Shown here piece by piece: positions 1-7,419 of a stretch of 16,208 nt of DNA. This DNA comes from DATKKX01 sp035542775 (GTDB taxonomy: Bacteria; Planctomycetota; Phycisphaerae; UBA1845; UTPLA1), in NCBI GenBank assembly GCA_035542775.1, contig DATKKX010000381.1, positions 1 through 16,208 of the forward strand, in the 5' to 3' direction. The notes under the pieces were generated by a model. That model saw only the letters and a list, made by a program, of their open reading frames with translations, searched no databases and was not told the DNA's origin. Positions within the stretch are counted from its first letter, which is position 1. Each line of letters starts with the position of its first letter. The position numbers and the translations under genes are program-made.

Positions 1-1153
1 GAATGGCCGCTGTGAGCAGCCTTCGAAACCGGAACAAGCCCGCAAGGACTGCGATGGCCAATACCGCCGACAGGATCTCGCCACTACAGCCCAAAGCCGG
101 TAGCGCCTGCAGGAGAAGCGCGAACCCCCCTGCTGCCGGCCCGCGCGCCGGCAAGGCCGGCGCGGCCGACGGCAGCGTGGTTGCTGTCGCGGGCGAGCTT
201 GCTGTGATGGGGGACGGGACCGGGAAGATGGCGATCTTTCCGGTGAAATGGCAAGAGAGTCCGAAGGCCGTGCCTGCGGGTCCGCCTTGCTTCACTGAAT
301 TCTCTGCCGCGCAGATGCTCGGGGCGTGCTTGATCATCGAGATGAACATGGGCAAGTCTACCACCCAGAGGGCAAGCGGAGCAGCCACGAGCACGTAACC
401 CCAGACGAGTAATGACATCAGCTTGCCGAAGCTCGGGTTGAGATCACGACGAGCCAGGCGGCGAAGGTGGATGAGCATCAGCAAACAAATGGCGCAGGCC
501 ACCCAGCCGCTGAGCACCAGCAGAAGCGCCCAAGCCCACTCGCCGCGCGTGGGCGCCTCGCCGTAACGGTCGGACACACGGCCTACGAAGCCCACGCACA
601 GGAGGGCGAGCGGGATGCTGATGCCGCTGAGGATTCGGATGCAGACGGCCAACCTGGATTGTCGTGTCGGTTCGCCGGAGCCAGGCTGCGGCGATGAGAG
701 CAACCAGATGCTATATAGCGACGCGATCGCAGCTATGACGGACGCGATGCCGAGCGCGATGACGAAGACACTCAAGCCGAGCGGGCTCCAGCTTCGTTCC
801 GAAAGAGAGAAAGCCAACGTGAATGGAAGCTGAAACGCCTTCACGATCAGCGGACCGCCCGACATGCCGTAACCATGCGTCCCGAACAGAAGGATAAGCA
901 TCCCTCCAGCAATGCTGGCCAGCAGCATCCACAGAAGGATAGTGATGCCCCTGAGCAGCCTGCGCAACCACTGCTTGTCGGCGAGGATGAGCCAAGTGCC
1001 TCGGAGCGTGTGCTGGACCGGCTTGCCGCACTCGGTGCAGACGCCGTCGATTGCCAGGGAGCGCAGGTTGTAACCACAGGTAAAGCAGGGCAGGTCTATC
1101 CCAACCGTGCCGGGCACGGCCACAGGCACCACAGGTTCCGGCTTCTCGGCCAC
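1..1153 (-). CDS. Zinc-ribbon multi-pass membrane protein, C-terminus cut by the window edge
   Basis: The frame is open from 1153 to the left edge, giving 384 residues with no stop. The GTG at 1153 is chosen because AGGAG lies 8 bases upstream; an in-frame GTG a little further upstream has a poorer site, and a TGA lies just beyond it. Residues 23-42 form a small zinc ribbon (Cys23, Cys26, Cys39, Cys42) of the CxxCGYxLR type frequent in planctomycete proteins. Hydrophobic segments follow at about 69-91, 126-152, 173-191, 207-229 and 245-272. Then comes an Ala/Pro/Ser-rich stretch (about 310-345) and another hydrophobic segment at 359-374. This suggests a cytoplasmic zinc ribbon on an integral membrane protein. 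The function is unknown and no enzyme motif is visible. It diverges from the L,D-transpeptidase gene across a 193-base gap. Confidence 0.72.
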   Translation of the reverse strand, partial: MAEKPEPVVPVAVPGTVGIDLPCFTCGYNLRSLAIDGVCTECGKPVQHTLRGTWLILADKQWLRRLLRGITILLWMLLASIAGGMLILLFGTHGYGMSGGPLIVKAFQLPFTLAFSLSERSWSPLGLSVFVIALGIASVIAAIASLYSIWLLSSPQPGSGEPTRQSRLAVCIRILSGISIPLALLCVGFVGRVSDRYGEAPTRGEWAWALLLVLSGWVACAICLLMLIHLRRLARRDLNPSFGKLMSLLVWGYVLVAAPLALWVVDLPMFISMIKHAPSICAAENSVKQGGPAGTAFGLSCHFTGKIAIFPVPSPITASSPATATTLPSAAPALPARGPAAGGFALLLQALPALGCSGEILSAVLAIAVLAGLFRFRRLLTAAI

Positions 1154-1346
1154 GCCTGCTACTCCTGGGACGATTCGCTCCACGATGCGGCGTCATTGCC
1201 CTGGGCGGCGGCATCGCGTTGACCGTATCATACCGCCTTGATGGTTCACATGATGCGGCGCGGCGGAGCTTGCCGATAAAAACGTGTCCGTCCAAACCTT
1301 CGGCGCAAGGTGCCAGTGCACCGGCGCAAATCAGGGAGATGACGAC

Positions 1347-2567
1347 ATGTTCAAGCGGATGCGGTTGATCTCGTGCCTGGCCATCGCGGCAGGCTGCATG
1401 CTCTCGACAACGAGCACGGCTCGTGCCCAACGGATGCTTCGTGAGCCGCAAGACCAGCCAACTGCCGAGGCCGATCCGGGAGACGAGAGCGACCTTTCCG
1501 ACAGGCCGGAAGGCGCAACCGCGAACGCCGATCAGCCCTCTGGGCAGGCGCCGACGCCTGCGGACAGCAGCGAAGACCAAATCGACGCCGGTCAACCCGC
1601 CGAGCCACCCGCCTCCCAACCTGAAAGCGGCATCGTCCCGCTGCTGGGCCGGGCGAAATCCAACCGTACCAATACCGCCGCCGCGCCGACCGTCTCCGAT
1701 TCCGTCGCCCTGCAGATTGCCCTCGATCGCGCCGGCTTCTCGCCGGGCCTCATCGATGGCAACGTCGGCCGCAAAACCCAGGTCGCAATCGCTGCATTCC
1801 AGAAATCTGCCGGGCTGCCCGCCACCGGCAAGCTCGACGACGCCACGCGCCGGGCCCTGGCGGTCGGATCGTCCGCCAATGGCGGACTGGTGCGGCGATT
1901 CACGCTGACCGAGTCGGACATTGCCCAGGTCGGCCCCTGGCCGAAGGACTGGATCGAGAAGTCGCAGGTCAAGCGGCTGGGCTACAAGTCCGTCGCCGCG
2001 ATGGCCGCGGAGCGCGGACACTGCAGCCTGGCCATGCTGGCACGCTTGAACCGCGGCGTCGATCTCGACTCGCTGGCAGCGGGCGATGTCGTCTGGCTGC
2101 CGGCCGTCGAAATGCCGGCCTCAACGCCGAAGGCCGCCTGCATCGAGATCGATCTCGCTCAGAAGCTCCTCCGCGTGCTGGACAAGAGCGGCAAGGTCGT
2201 GGCCCTGTTCCATTGCTCGATCGCCAAGGACAAGGCCAAGCTCCCCAAGCGCTCGTGCAAGGTCGCGGTGATCGCCCCGAATCCGATCTACATCTTCGAC
2301 CCGAAGATGTGGCCGGAGGTCAAGAACCTGCATCGCAAGCTGGTCATCCCGCCCGGCCCGCGAAACCCCGTGGGCTTGTGCTGGCTCGGCCTGAGCCTGG
2401 ACGGCTACGGCATCCACGGCACGCCCGAGCCCGAGATGATCGGCAAGACCGGTTCGCACGGCTGCATCCGCCTGGCCAACTGGGACGCCCAGCGCCTGGG
2501 GAAGATGGTCCGCGTGGGGATGGAGGTGCGGTTTACCAACGGCCCGACGAGCGTGGCGCGGCGGTGA
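1347..2567 (+). CDS. Secreted L,D-transpeptidase (YkuD family) with peptidoglycan-binding domain
   Basis: A 406-residue exported enzyme predicted to form 3-3 cross-links in peptidoglycan or to attach proteins to it. The ATG at 1347 is preferred over an in-frame GTG at 1284 because AGGGAG sits just upstream and a signal peptide starts there (KRMR, hydrophobic core, cleavage likely after ARA at 27). Residues 30-115 are a Pro/Ala/Asp-rich linker. Residues 118-172 match the PG_binding_1 fold, with a GLIDGNVGRKT loop and a following helix. Residues 216-252 resemble a LysM-like segment ending in a DVVWLP strand. The YkuD domain spans about 264-398 with the catalytic signature HGT (357-359) and SHGCIR (His371, Cys373). 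All catalytic residues are present. A 3' fragment of a close relative lies at 5773-5928. Confidence 0.93.
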   Translation: MFKRMRLISCLAIAAGCMLSTTSTARAQRMLREPQDQPTAEADPGDESDLSDRPEGATANADQPSGQAPTPADSSEDQIDAGQPAEPPASQPESGIVPLLGRAKSNRTNTAAAPTVSDSVALQIALDRAGFSPGLIDGNVGRKTQVAIAAFQKSAGLPATGKLDDATRRALAVGSSANGGLVRRFTLTESDIAQVGPWPKDWIEKSQVKRLGYKSVAAMAAERGHCSLAMLARLNRGVDLDSLAAGDVVWLPAVEMPASTPKAACIEIDLAQKLLRVLDKSGKVVALFHCSIAKDKAKLPKRSCKVAVIAPNPIYIFDPKMWPEVKNLHRKLVIPPGPRNPVGLCWLGLSLDGYGIHGTPEPEMIGKTGSHGCIRLANWDAQRLGKMVRVGMEVRFTNGPTSVARR

Positions 2568-2664
2568 ACTGGCAACCACGCAGCGGTGGGCGCTTAGGGC
2601 CAAAGCCTCGGCTTAGCAGGGCTGTTGACCGCTCTCGTGTCACCATTTCAGTCTTGCCGCCAAA

Positions 2665-2716
2665 GTAGTGGCGGCTGGCTGGCCGCTGCTACGGGCTCGG
2701 CCCCCGTCGGGGCCGA
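2665..2716. repeat. Two adjacent GC-rich stem-loops
   Basis: The first (2665-2692) is an imperfect stem pairing GTAG...GGC with GCC...CTAC. The second is perfect: TCGGCCCC (2697-2704), loop CGTC, GGGGCCGA (2709-2716). No T-run follows, so it is not a typical intrinsic terminator on the plus strand, although it lies about 100 bases downstream of the L,D-transpeptidase gene and could slow or end transcription. Confidence 0.5.
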
Positions 2717-2944
2717 TCCCCCGGGCGATCACCTCAGCAACCTCAGCTTTTTCAAGATTTTTGCCAAATAGCGCGTTGCGCCGAGGCGCATTTGGAGCCT
2801 ATGAAGGGAGAGGCCTTCGCCGCCGCCAAGGCCGACGAGGTCTGGGAGCGGCCGACCTCCCGGTCGAGGACGTCCGGGCACTGCCGGGTCAGGAATTGCA
2901 ATGCTCGGTAGTCTCCTGGCGCGGCGAAGCCGCAACCAAAGTGG

Positions 2945-2964
2945 TGCCGACGCCCTCGTCGGCA
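2945..2964. repeat. Perfect 8-bp stem-loop of a dispersed hairpin family
   Basis: TGCCGACG (2945-2952), loop CCCT, CGTCGGCA (2957-2964), preceded by GTGG. The layout matches the hairpin at 7675-7693 (GTGG, 8-bp arm, short loop, 8-bp arm), with compensating base changes in the arms. Confidence 0.6.
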
Positions 2965-3195
2965 ACTTCCCACAACGTGGCGTCAGCCCTGAGCCTGCCC
3001 TTTACGTCGCGAACGATGTCAATGGTGGCCGACGCGGAACGCCGAAGAGCCCTCGCGGCTCGCGAAGAAATCGAAGGTTTGCAGAACGAGGCAACACTGA
3101 GCGCTGATGCCGCTCACCGAAGGATGCGTCAACAAGGCTGGGTGATCCCATGGTTTTGACGCGATTCGCGCTCGCCGAATTCCCGACAGCTTCGC

Positions 3196-3224
3196 TTGCC
3201 TTTGCGACGATTTCGCGATACTAT
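3196..3224 (+). promoter_or_regulatory. Possible sigma70-like promoter for the repeat protein gene
   Basis: TTGCCT (3196-3201) and TACTAT (3219-3224) are separated by 17 bases in an otherwise GC-rich region, about 170 bases upstream of the likely start at 3396. The -10 lies in CGCGATACTAT, which also occurs upstream of the ferredoxin reductase gene (minus strand, 8849-8839). Matches to consensus are partial, so this is tentative. Confidence 0.27.
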
Positions 3225-3383
3225 ATACCCGCCAAATCGGGAGGGCGGCGACTCGTTCATTCGCGGGCTCTCGGTTTCTTCGGAGAGCGTATCGCCAAGG
3301 CGGTCGCGCGTGGTTCTTGCCCGCCGGCCGACGTTGTGCAGTGTGCGGGTTGGGTACAGATCTGACCGAGTCGCTTACCAAGC

Positions 3384-3398
3384 GGAGGTAGAGGCATA
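3384..3398 (+). promoter_or_regulatory. Strong Shine-Dalgarno placed for an ATA start codon
   Basis: GGAGG at 3384-3388 lies 7 bases before ATA (3396-3398). Reading from that ATA gives a complete signal peptide. The next in-frame candidates, CTG 3435 and TTG 3438, have no ribosome binding site and would remove the positive n-region and most of the hydrophobic core. The upstream in-frame stop is TGA at 3363. Confidence 0.6.
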
Positions 3399-5765
3399 TC
3401 CAGGAGATCTTATCTCGTAGTCGTATCGTTCACGCTGTTGGCGGGGACGCTGTCCACGTCGCCCGCCCTGGCCGAGTGTGAAAGCTGGCTGCCAAGCCAA
3501 GTAGCGCCCGCAGAACTCAATGACGGGGTACTGGCTTTGGCCAATTACGACGACGGCACAGGTCTGGCACTCTACGCCGCGGGCGCCTTCACGACCGCGG
3601 GCGGCGTAACGTGCAACCACATCGCCAAGTGGAACGGCTCAAGCTGGTCGCCGCTGGGCAGCGGGATGGCCCTGGAAGGACCGCCCCCTCCAACCCCCGC
3701 CAGCGTGTATGCCCTGACCGTCTACAACAACGAGTTGATCGCGGGAGGCGCTTTCACCACCGCCGGCGGTGTGGCATGCAGCAGTATCGCCAGGTGGAAT
3801 GGTTCAAGCTGGTCGCCGTTGGGTACCGGGATGGGCGGTGGATACCCATGCCTCGGAGGAGCCCGTGTGATAGCCCTGACCGTTTTCAACGGCGAGCTGA
3901 TTGCCGGTGGTTGCTTTGTGACCGCAGGAGACGTAGCGTGCAATTGCATCGCAAAATGGAACGGGACATACTGGGCGCCGCTGGACGGTGGGATCGGTAG
4001 TGGTAGTATCAGGGACGTTTACGCCCTGACCATTTTCAATGGCGAGTTGATCGCCGGTGGTGCCTTCGCGACTGCGGGCGATGTGACGTGCAACTGCATC
4101 GCAAAATGGAACGGCTCAACCTGGGCGCCGCTGGGCAGCGGGATGAGTGTCAGCCACAGCCTTCCATTCGTGTGGACCCTGACCGTCTTCAACAGCGAGT
4201 TGATCGCCGCGGGCAACTTCACCTCCGCGGGGGGTGTGGCATGCAACTACATCGCCAAGTGGAACGGCTCAAGCTGGTCGCGGCTGGGCAGCGGGATGAG
4301 CGATGGCGAGTCTGGACCTGAAGTGTACGCCTTGAACGTCTTCAATGGCGAACTGATTGCTGGCGGCAACTTCCACACCGCGGGCGGCGTTGCGTGCAGT
4401 GGTATTGCCAGATGGAATGGCTCAGCCTGGGCGCCGCTGGGCGCCGGGGTGGGAAGCCCCACCGGATACGCGAGCGTGTGTGCGCTCGATGTCTTCAACG
4501 GCGAGTTGATTGCCGGGGGCGGTTTCACCACCGCGGGAGGCGTGGCATGCACGAACATCGCCAAGTGGAACGGCTCCGACTGGACGCCCGTGGACATGGC
4601 GATGAACGGCACCGTCAGGGCGATGACCATCTTCAACGGCGAGTTGATCGCCGGAGGTGACTTCACCGTGGCAGGAGGCGTGGCATGCAACCGCCTCGCG
4701 AAGTGGAACGGCTCAACGTGGGCACCGCTGGGCAGCGGGATGCGCGGGGGTGGATCGGCGGGAACCAGAGTCAGCGCCTTGACCGTCTACAACGGTCGGC
4801 TGATCGCCGGGGGCGACTTCACCACCGCCGGGAGCGTAGCGTGCAACAACATCGCGAAGTGGAACGGATCGAGCTGGACGCCACTGGGCAGCGGAACCGA
4901 CGGCCCCATCAACGCCCTGATTCTCTTCAACGCCCAGTTGATCGCCGGGGGCGACTTCACCACCGCGGGGGGCGTGGCCTGCAACTACATCGCCATGTGG
5001 AACAGTGCGTCCTGGTCGCCGCGTGGCAGCGGCATGAACGGTGCTGTGTCGGCCCTGAGCGTCTTCTTCAGCAAGTTGATCGCCGGAGGCGTCTTCACTC
5101 TGGCAGGCGGCGTCGAGTGCAACTATGTTGCGACATGGAACGGCTATAGCTGGTCACCGCTGGGCAGCGGGATGGGGGGAGATGAAGTCGATCAGGGCGT
5201 GTATGCACTGACTGTCTTCAACCTCGACTTGATCGCCGGGGGCATCTTCACGACAGCAGGCGGCGTGGCGTGCAACAATATCGCAAAATGGAACCGCGCA
5301 AGTTGGGAGCCGCTGGGTACGGGAACGGACCTTGGCGTTCATGCCCTGACTGTCTTCCACGACGAATTGATCGCCGGAGGCGAGTTCACGGTCGCGCGCA
5401 GCGTGCCGTGCAACTACATCGCCAAGTGGAACAGCTCGAGTTGGACGCCGTTGGGCAGCGGGATGGACGGTGTTGCGTGCAGCCTGAAGGTCTTCGACGA
5501 AGAGTTGCTCGCCGGGGGCGCCTTCACCACCGCGGGCGGCCAGTATTCCCCGTACTGGGCCCGATGGGGGTGGCTGTCAGGCGACGCCGATGGCGACGGC
5601 TTGGTCGACCAGTCCGACATCGCGCCGTTCGTCCTCGCCCTGGTCGACCCCGTTGCATACAGCGCCCAATACCCCGGCTGCCTGGAGACCTGCGACTGTA
5701 ACGAAGACGGAGCCGTGAACGGCCTCGACATCCAGGCCTTCCTCGCGGTGATCATCGGGCCTTAG
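3396..5765 (+). CDS. Secreted 14-repeat protein with dockerin-like C-terminal tail
   Basis: A 789-residue protein if started at ATA 3396 (775 if at TTG 3438, which a standard caller would choose). From the ATA start the first 26 residues are a textbook signal peptide: SRRSY, a Val/Leu core, and cleavage after ALA. The SRRxxL start is compatible with Tat export but not proof of it. Residues about 45-728 are 14 tandem repeats of roughly 49 residues. Each has an xALTVFNxELIAGGxFTTAG core, then VACN, then IAKWNGSSWxPLGSGM, and a variable Gly-rich linker. The last repeat is incomplete. The alternating strands and Trp/Gly pattern suggest a beta-propeller-like fold (inference). The final 61 residues (729-789) carry two calcium-loop motifs, DADGDGLVDQSD and DCNEDGAVNGLD, as in dockerin-like tails of planctomycete secreted proteins. 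It probably acts at the cell surface or outside; ligand unknown. Confidence 0.88.
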   Translation: MSRRSYLVVVSFTLLAGTLSTSPALAECESWLPSQVAPAELNDGVLALANYDDGTGLALYAAGAFTTAGGVTCNHIAKWNGSSWSPLGSGMALEGPPPPTPASVYALTVYNNELIAGGAFTTAGGVACSSIARWNGSSWSPLGTGMGGGYPCLGGARVIALTVFNGELIAGGCFVTAGDVACNCIAKWNGTYWAPLDGGIGSGSIRDVYALTIFNGELIAGGAFATAGDVTCNCIAKWNGSTWAPLGSGMSVSHSLPFVWTLTVFNSELIAAGNFTSAGGVACNYIAKWNGSSWSRLGSGMSDGESGPEVYALNVFNGELIAGGNFHTAGGVACSGIARWNGSAWAPLGAGVGSPTGYASVCALDVFNGELIAGGGFTTAGGVACTNIAKWNGSDWTPVDMAMNGTVRAMTIFNGELIAGGDFTVAGGVACNRLAKWNGSTWAPLGSGMRGGGSAGTRVSALTVYNGRLIAGGDFTTAGSVACNNIAKWNGSSWTPLGSGTDGPINALILFNAQLIAGGDFTTAGGVACNYIAMWNSASWSPRGSGMNGAVSALSVFFSKLIAGGVFTLAGGVECNYVATWNGYSWSPLGSGMGGDEVDQGVYALTVFNLDLIAGGIFTTAGGVACNNIAKWNRASWEPLGTGTDLGVHALTVFHDELIAGGEFTVARSVPCNYIAKWNSSSWTPLGSGMDGVACSLKVFDEELLAGGAFTTAGGQYSPYWARWGWLSGDADGDGLVDQSDIAPFVLALVDPVAYSAQYPGCLETCDCNEDGAVNGLDIQAFLAVIIGP

Positions 5766-5772
5766 CGCAACC

Positions 5773-5928
5773 ATGGGAATAAGGTTCTATCGGGTCGATG
5801 AGAGCTGGGCCGCCCGCGGCTGCGGTCCTTTGGCCAACTGGGACACCCAGCGTCTGGCGAAGATCGTCCGCGTGGGGATGGACGTGCGGTTTACGAACGG
5901 GCCGACCAGCGTGGCGATGAAGCGATAA
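5773..5928 (+). pseudogene. 3' fragment of a second L,D-transpeptidase
   Basis: A 51-codon frame from ATG 5773 to TAA 5926. From LANWD onward it matches the C-terminus of the L,D-transpeptidase at 1347-2567: 25 of 29 residues through NGPTSVA, and 76 of 84 bases by hand count. The catalytic SHGCIR has become ARGCGP, so Cys is kept but the His and Arg are lost, and the rest of the YkuD domain, the binding domain and the signal peptide are absent. It starts 8 bases after the stop of the repeat protein and cannot encode an active enzyme. Differences fall mostly at third codon positions, so the two copies probably diverged while both were functional, before this one was truncated. Confidence 0.8.
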
Positions 5929-5975
5929 AACGCCCGTCCTTCCCGAAAGCCGCATTGCACGCTAATATCCCGTGT

Positions 5976-6326
5976 ATGCTGACCCTGTCCGACGCTGCTG
6001 CTGACTGCTCGGCGCTGGTTTCCGAGATTGCCGGACGCGGAAGCCTGGACCAGATCATCCCCAAGCTGGCCCGCGACCCCGCAACAATTCGGCGCATCGA
6101 ATCGGTCGTTCAACGTCTGCACACGCGGCACGAGCTGATCCACGCCGACGCCAGGCGGCTTAGTTTTGCGGGGACATCATACCGATATTCATCTGCTCTC
6201 TTTCTACGGCCATCCCCTCGAACCAGCGCCTCGTTGAGCCGGGACGCCAGCGACGCACAGGTCAGCCGGTCCGCCTGCCCCGGCCCCTCTCGAGCGTGCC
6301 GCTCCGCAGGCAGACCGATGCCCTAA
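5976..6326 (+). CDS. Hypothetical short protein, probably a truncated gene
   Basis: A 116-codon frame from ATG 5976 (an in-frame TTG lies at 5955). No clear ribosome binding site is seen. The first 60 or so codons end mostly in G or C and read as a helical, acidic/basic segment (SEIAGRGSLDQIIPKLARD, then IRRIESVVQRL). From about 6159 the coding character collapses into a Ser/Arg/Pro-rich tail, at the motif TTTTGCGGGGACATCATACC. This looks like the front of a gene joined to unrelated DNA. No family was recognised. The tail on its own is unlikely to be a functional domain. Confidence 0.33.
   Translation: MLTLSDAAADCSALVSEIAGRGSLDQIIPKLARDPATIRRIESVVQRLHTRHELIHADARRLSFAGTSYRYSSALFLRPSPRTSASLSRDASDAQVSRSACPGPSRACRSAGRPMP
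6159..6190. repeat. Possible REP-like motif at a coding break
   Basis: The segment with GGGGACATCATACC resembles, from memory, the GGGGACACCATACT-type motif found in many bacterial intergenic regions and near REP-associated transposases. It sits where the preceding reading frame stops looking like coding sequence. Only one copy was noticed in the window, so the repeat status is unproven. Confidence 0.3.
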
Positions 6327-6575
6327 GACTCGAAAACCGCACCGCCTCCCCTTCTTCTTCTGTCGCGCTCTTCATTGTGAAGCTCTGGTGAAGAACGCTG
6401 GCTGGTCCGCAGACCTGCGACGGTGTTGCGGCCTCGTGAACCACTCGACGCCGATGCTTCCAAACAGGCTCCTCGTTTATAAGTGAATATTCAGCTCCCA
6501 CTCCGTTAATCCAGGCAGAGGAACAACATTAATGCACTCCGGTTTGCCCTCCCGCTGAAAGGAAAAGCAGCCATC
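6327..6575. other. Non-coding gap with an AT-rich patch upstream of a small gene
   Basis: No gene is seen. The stretch around 6474-6500 (TTTATAAGTGAATATT) is unusually AT-rich for this region and could hold the promoter of the small gene at 6576, but no convincing -35/-10 pair can be assigned. Confidence 0.3.
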
Positions 6576-6818
6576 ATGAAACGCAGAATCAAGAAATGGT
6601 ACATCGCGGGCAGCTTCGTGGCCGTGGTCCTCGTCGCACTGGCCCAGATCGTCGGTAACGACTGGTGGGCCATCCACTACGCCAAGTATCTGGCTGGCGC
6701 CGACAACGCCTACGTCGGTCAAGCTGGGCAGGTCTGCTTCGCCCCCGCCTCCAAGAGCCCGGTAAGCCCAACCCAGAGTTCCGGCACCACGCCGGCCGGA
6801 CCACTCGCACATCGCTGA
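6576..6818 (+). CDS. Small hypothetical membrane-anchored protein
   Basis: An 80-residue frame starting ATGAAACGC, with AAGGA about 12 bases upstream (a wide spacing). The N-terminus is strongly basic (KRRIKKW) and is followed by one hydrophobic helix (about residues 9-27), so the protein is probably anchored in the membrane or exported. Codons up to about residue 60 end overwhelmingly in G or C, which supports real coding. The C-terminal 20 residues are Ser/Pro/Thr-rich and less coding-like, so the original gene may have been longer and shifted frame. No family was recognised. It stands alone between gene fragments. Confidence 0.5.
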   Translation: MKRRIKKWYIAGSFVAVVLVALAQIVGNDWWAIHYAKYLAGADNAYVGQAGQVCFAPASKSPVSPTQSSGTTPAGPLAHR

Positions 6819-6967
6819 TCCCGCCCGGGGGGAATCGCCCAAAGGGATAGCAAACGTCCCCCCTGCGAAGACGGATTACGGAATCGCCATGACCCGCGGC
6901 GCCCACCAGCCCCGCCGCTTATGCATTTCGGTGCTCCGGCTCAGGCACCGAGGATATCCTGCCAGGG

Positions 6968-7221
6968 TCAGCTAAACACACCGTCCTGCAGCATGAAGCG
7001 TTCCGCGGATTGGGAAATCACTCCGGCGGCACCGACATTCTCCCCGAAATCGCTGCGTGCCCGGAGCAACGATGACGCGTGTCGGGGAACGATCGTTGCC
7101 CCGCTCTTGACCTCGAAAAGATAAAGCTCGCCGTCCATCTCGATCAGCGGCGAGAACGATAGAGCCGGGAACGTCGTACGACGCGAGTGAATGGCAGAAT
7201 GACGGTCTCTTGCCGAAGCAT
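6968..7221 (-). pseudogene. Frame-broken fragment resembling the C-terminus of DUF4143-type ATPases
   Basis: Read on the minus strand, the segment from about 7155 to the TGA at 6970-6968 gives PLIEMDGELYLFEVKSGATI and then a helical region, GVISQSAERF and LQDGVFS. This resembles the PDDEXK-like tail (E-x-K in FEVKSG) of the large DUF4143 P-loop ATPase family, members of which are usually around 400 residues. The ATPase core is missing. Upstream, ATG 7221 has a very good ribosome binding site (GGAGG, 8 bases away) but opens a different frame that ends after 25 codons, inside the fragment. So either a frameshift separates start and tail, or two remnants are joined. The family assignment is from memory of the pattern. 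Confidence 0.42.
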
Positions 7222-7400
7222 GGCGGATTCCTCCATGAATCTCCATTCCAACCTAAACCCATGCCTCCTGCTCCTGCCATCGGCCAGAGACCTGCGAAGG
7301 CTCAAAAAGTGCTACTTCCATCGAAGAGTCTCGATTTTTCACATTTTCCCACTTGCCTCTCGTCTAATGTTAGGTTATAGTTAGCATGGCTCGCTTGTGC

Positions 7401-7419
7401 CACCGCTCTGCGAGCAGTG
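7401..7419. repeat. Stem-loop with TGC loop
   Basis: CACCGCTC (7401-7408), loop TGC, GAGCAGTG (7412-7419): 7 of 8 pairs. The size and three-base loop resemble the hairpins at 7675-7714 and 7820-7834. Confidence 0.45.

Larger units (their letters stand above)
2568..3395. other. 828-bp non-coding stretch with GC-rich hairpins
   Basis: No convincing gene is seen. Short frames here have no good ribosome binding sites, are rich in Arg and Pro, and overlap each other on both strands. The stretch holds several inverted repeats (2665-2692, 2697-2716, 2945-2964, and GGCCTT/AAGGCC around 2813-2834). It also holds the probable promoter (3196-3224) and leader of the following secreted protein, which includes a small GCTCTC/GAGAGC hairpin near 3268-3289. 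Confidence 0.6.

Noticed and set aside
1284..1346. GTG upstream start for the L,D-transpeptidase
   Set aside because: It would place 21 residues before the signal peptide and has no ribosome binding site; ATG 1347 has AGGGAG and starts the signal peptide.
1347..1430. Lipoprotein signal in the L,D-transpeptidase (AAGC at residues 14-17)
   Set aside because: The lipobox lacks the usual Leu at -3 and a better signal peptidase I site (ARA) follows.
711..2021. Long minus-strand open frame (436 codons) spanning the divergent region
   Set aside because: It is antisense to the L,D-transpeptidase and out of frame with the zinc-ribbon membrane protein, both of which have clear motifs. The composition is Arg/Gly/Ala-rich, as in shadow frames of GC-rich DNA.
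2668..3159. 163-codon plus-strand frame in the non-coding stretch
   Set aside because: It runs through several perfect hairpins, has no ribosome binding site, shows no domain, and is matched by open frames on the other strand.
6477..6842. Minus-strand frame opposite the small membrane protein
   Set aside because: It is antisense to a frame with a start, a hydrophobic anchor and strong third-position GC, so it is probably a shadow.
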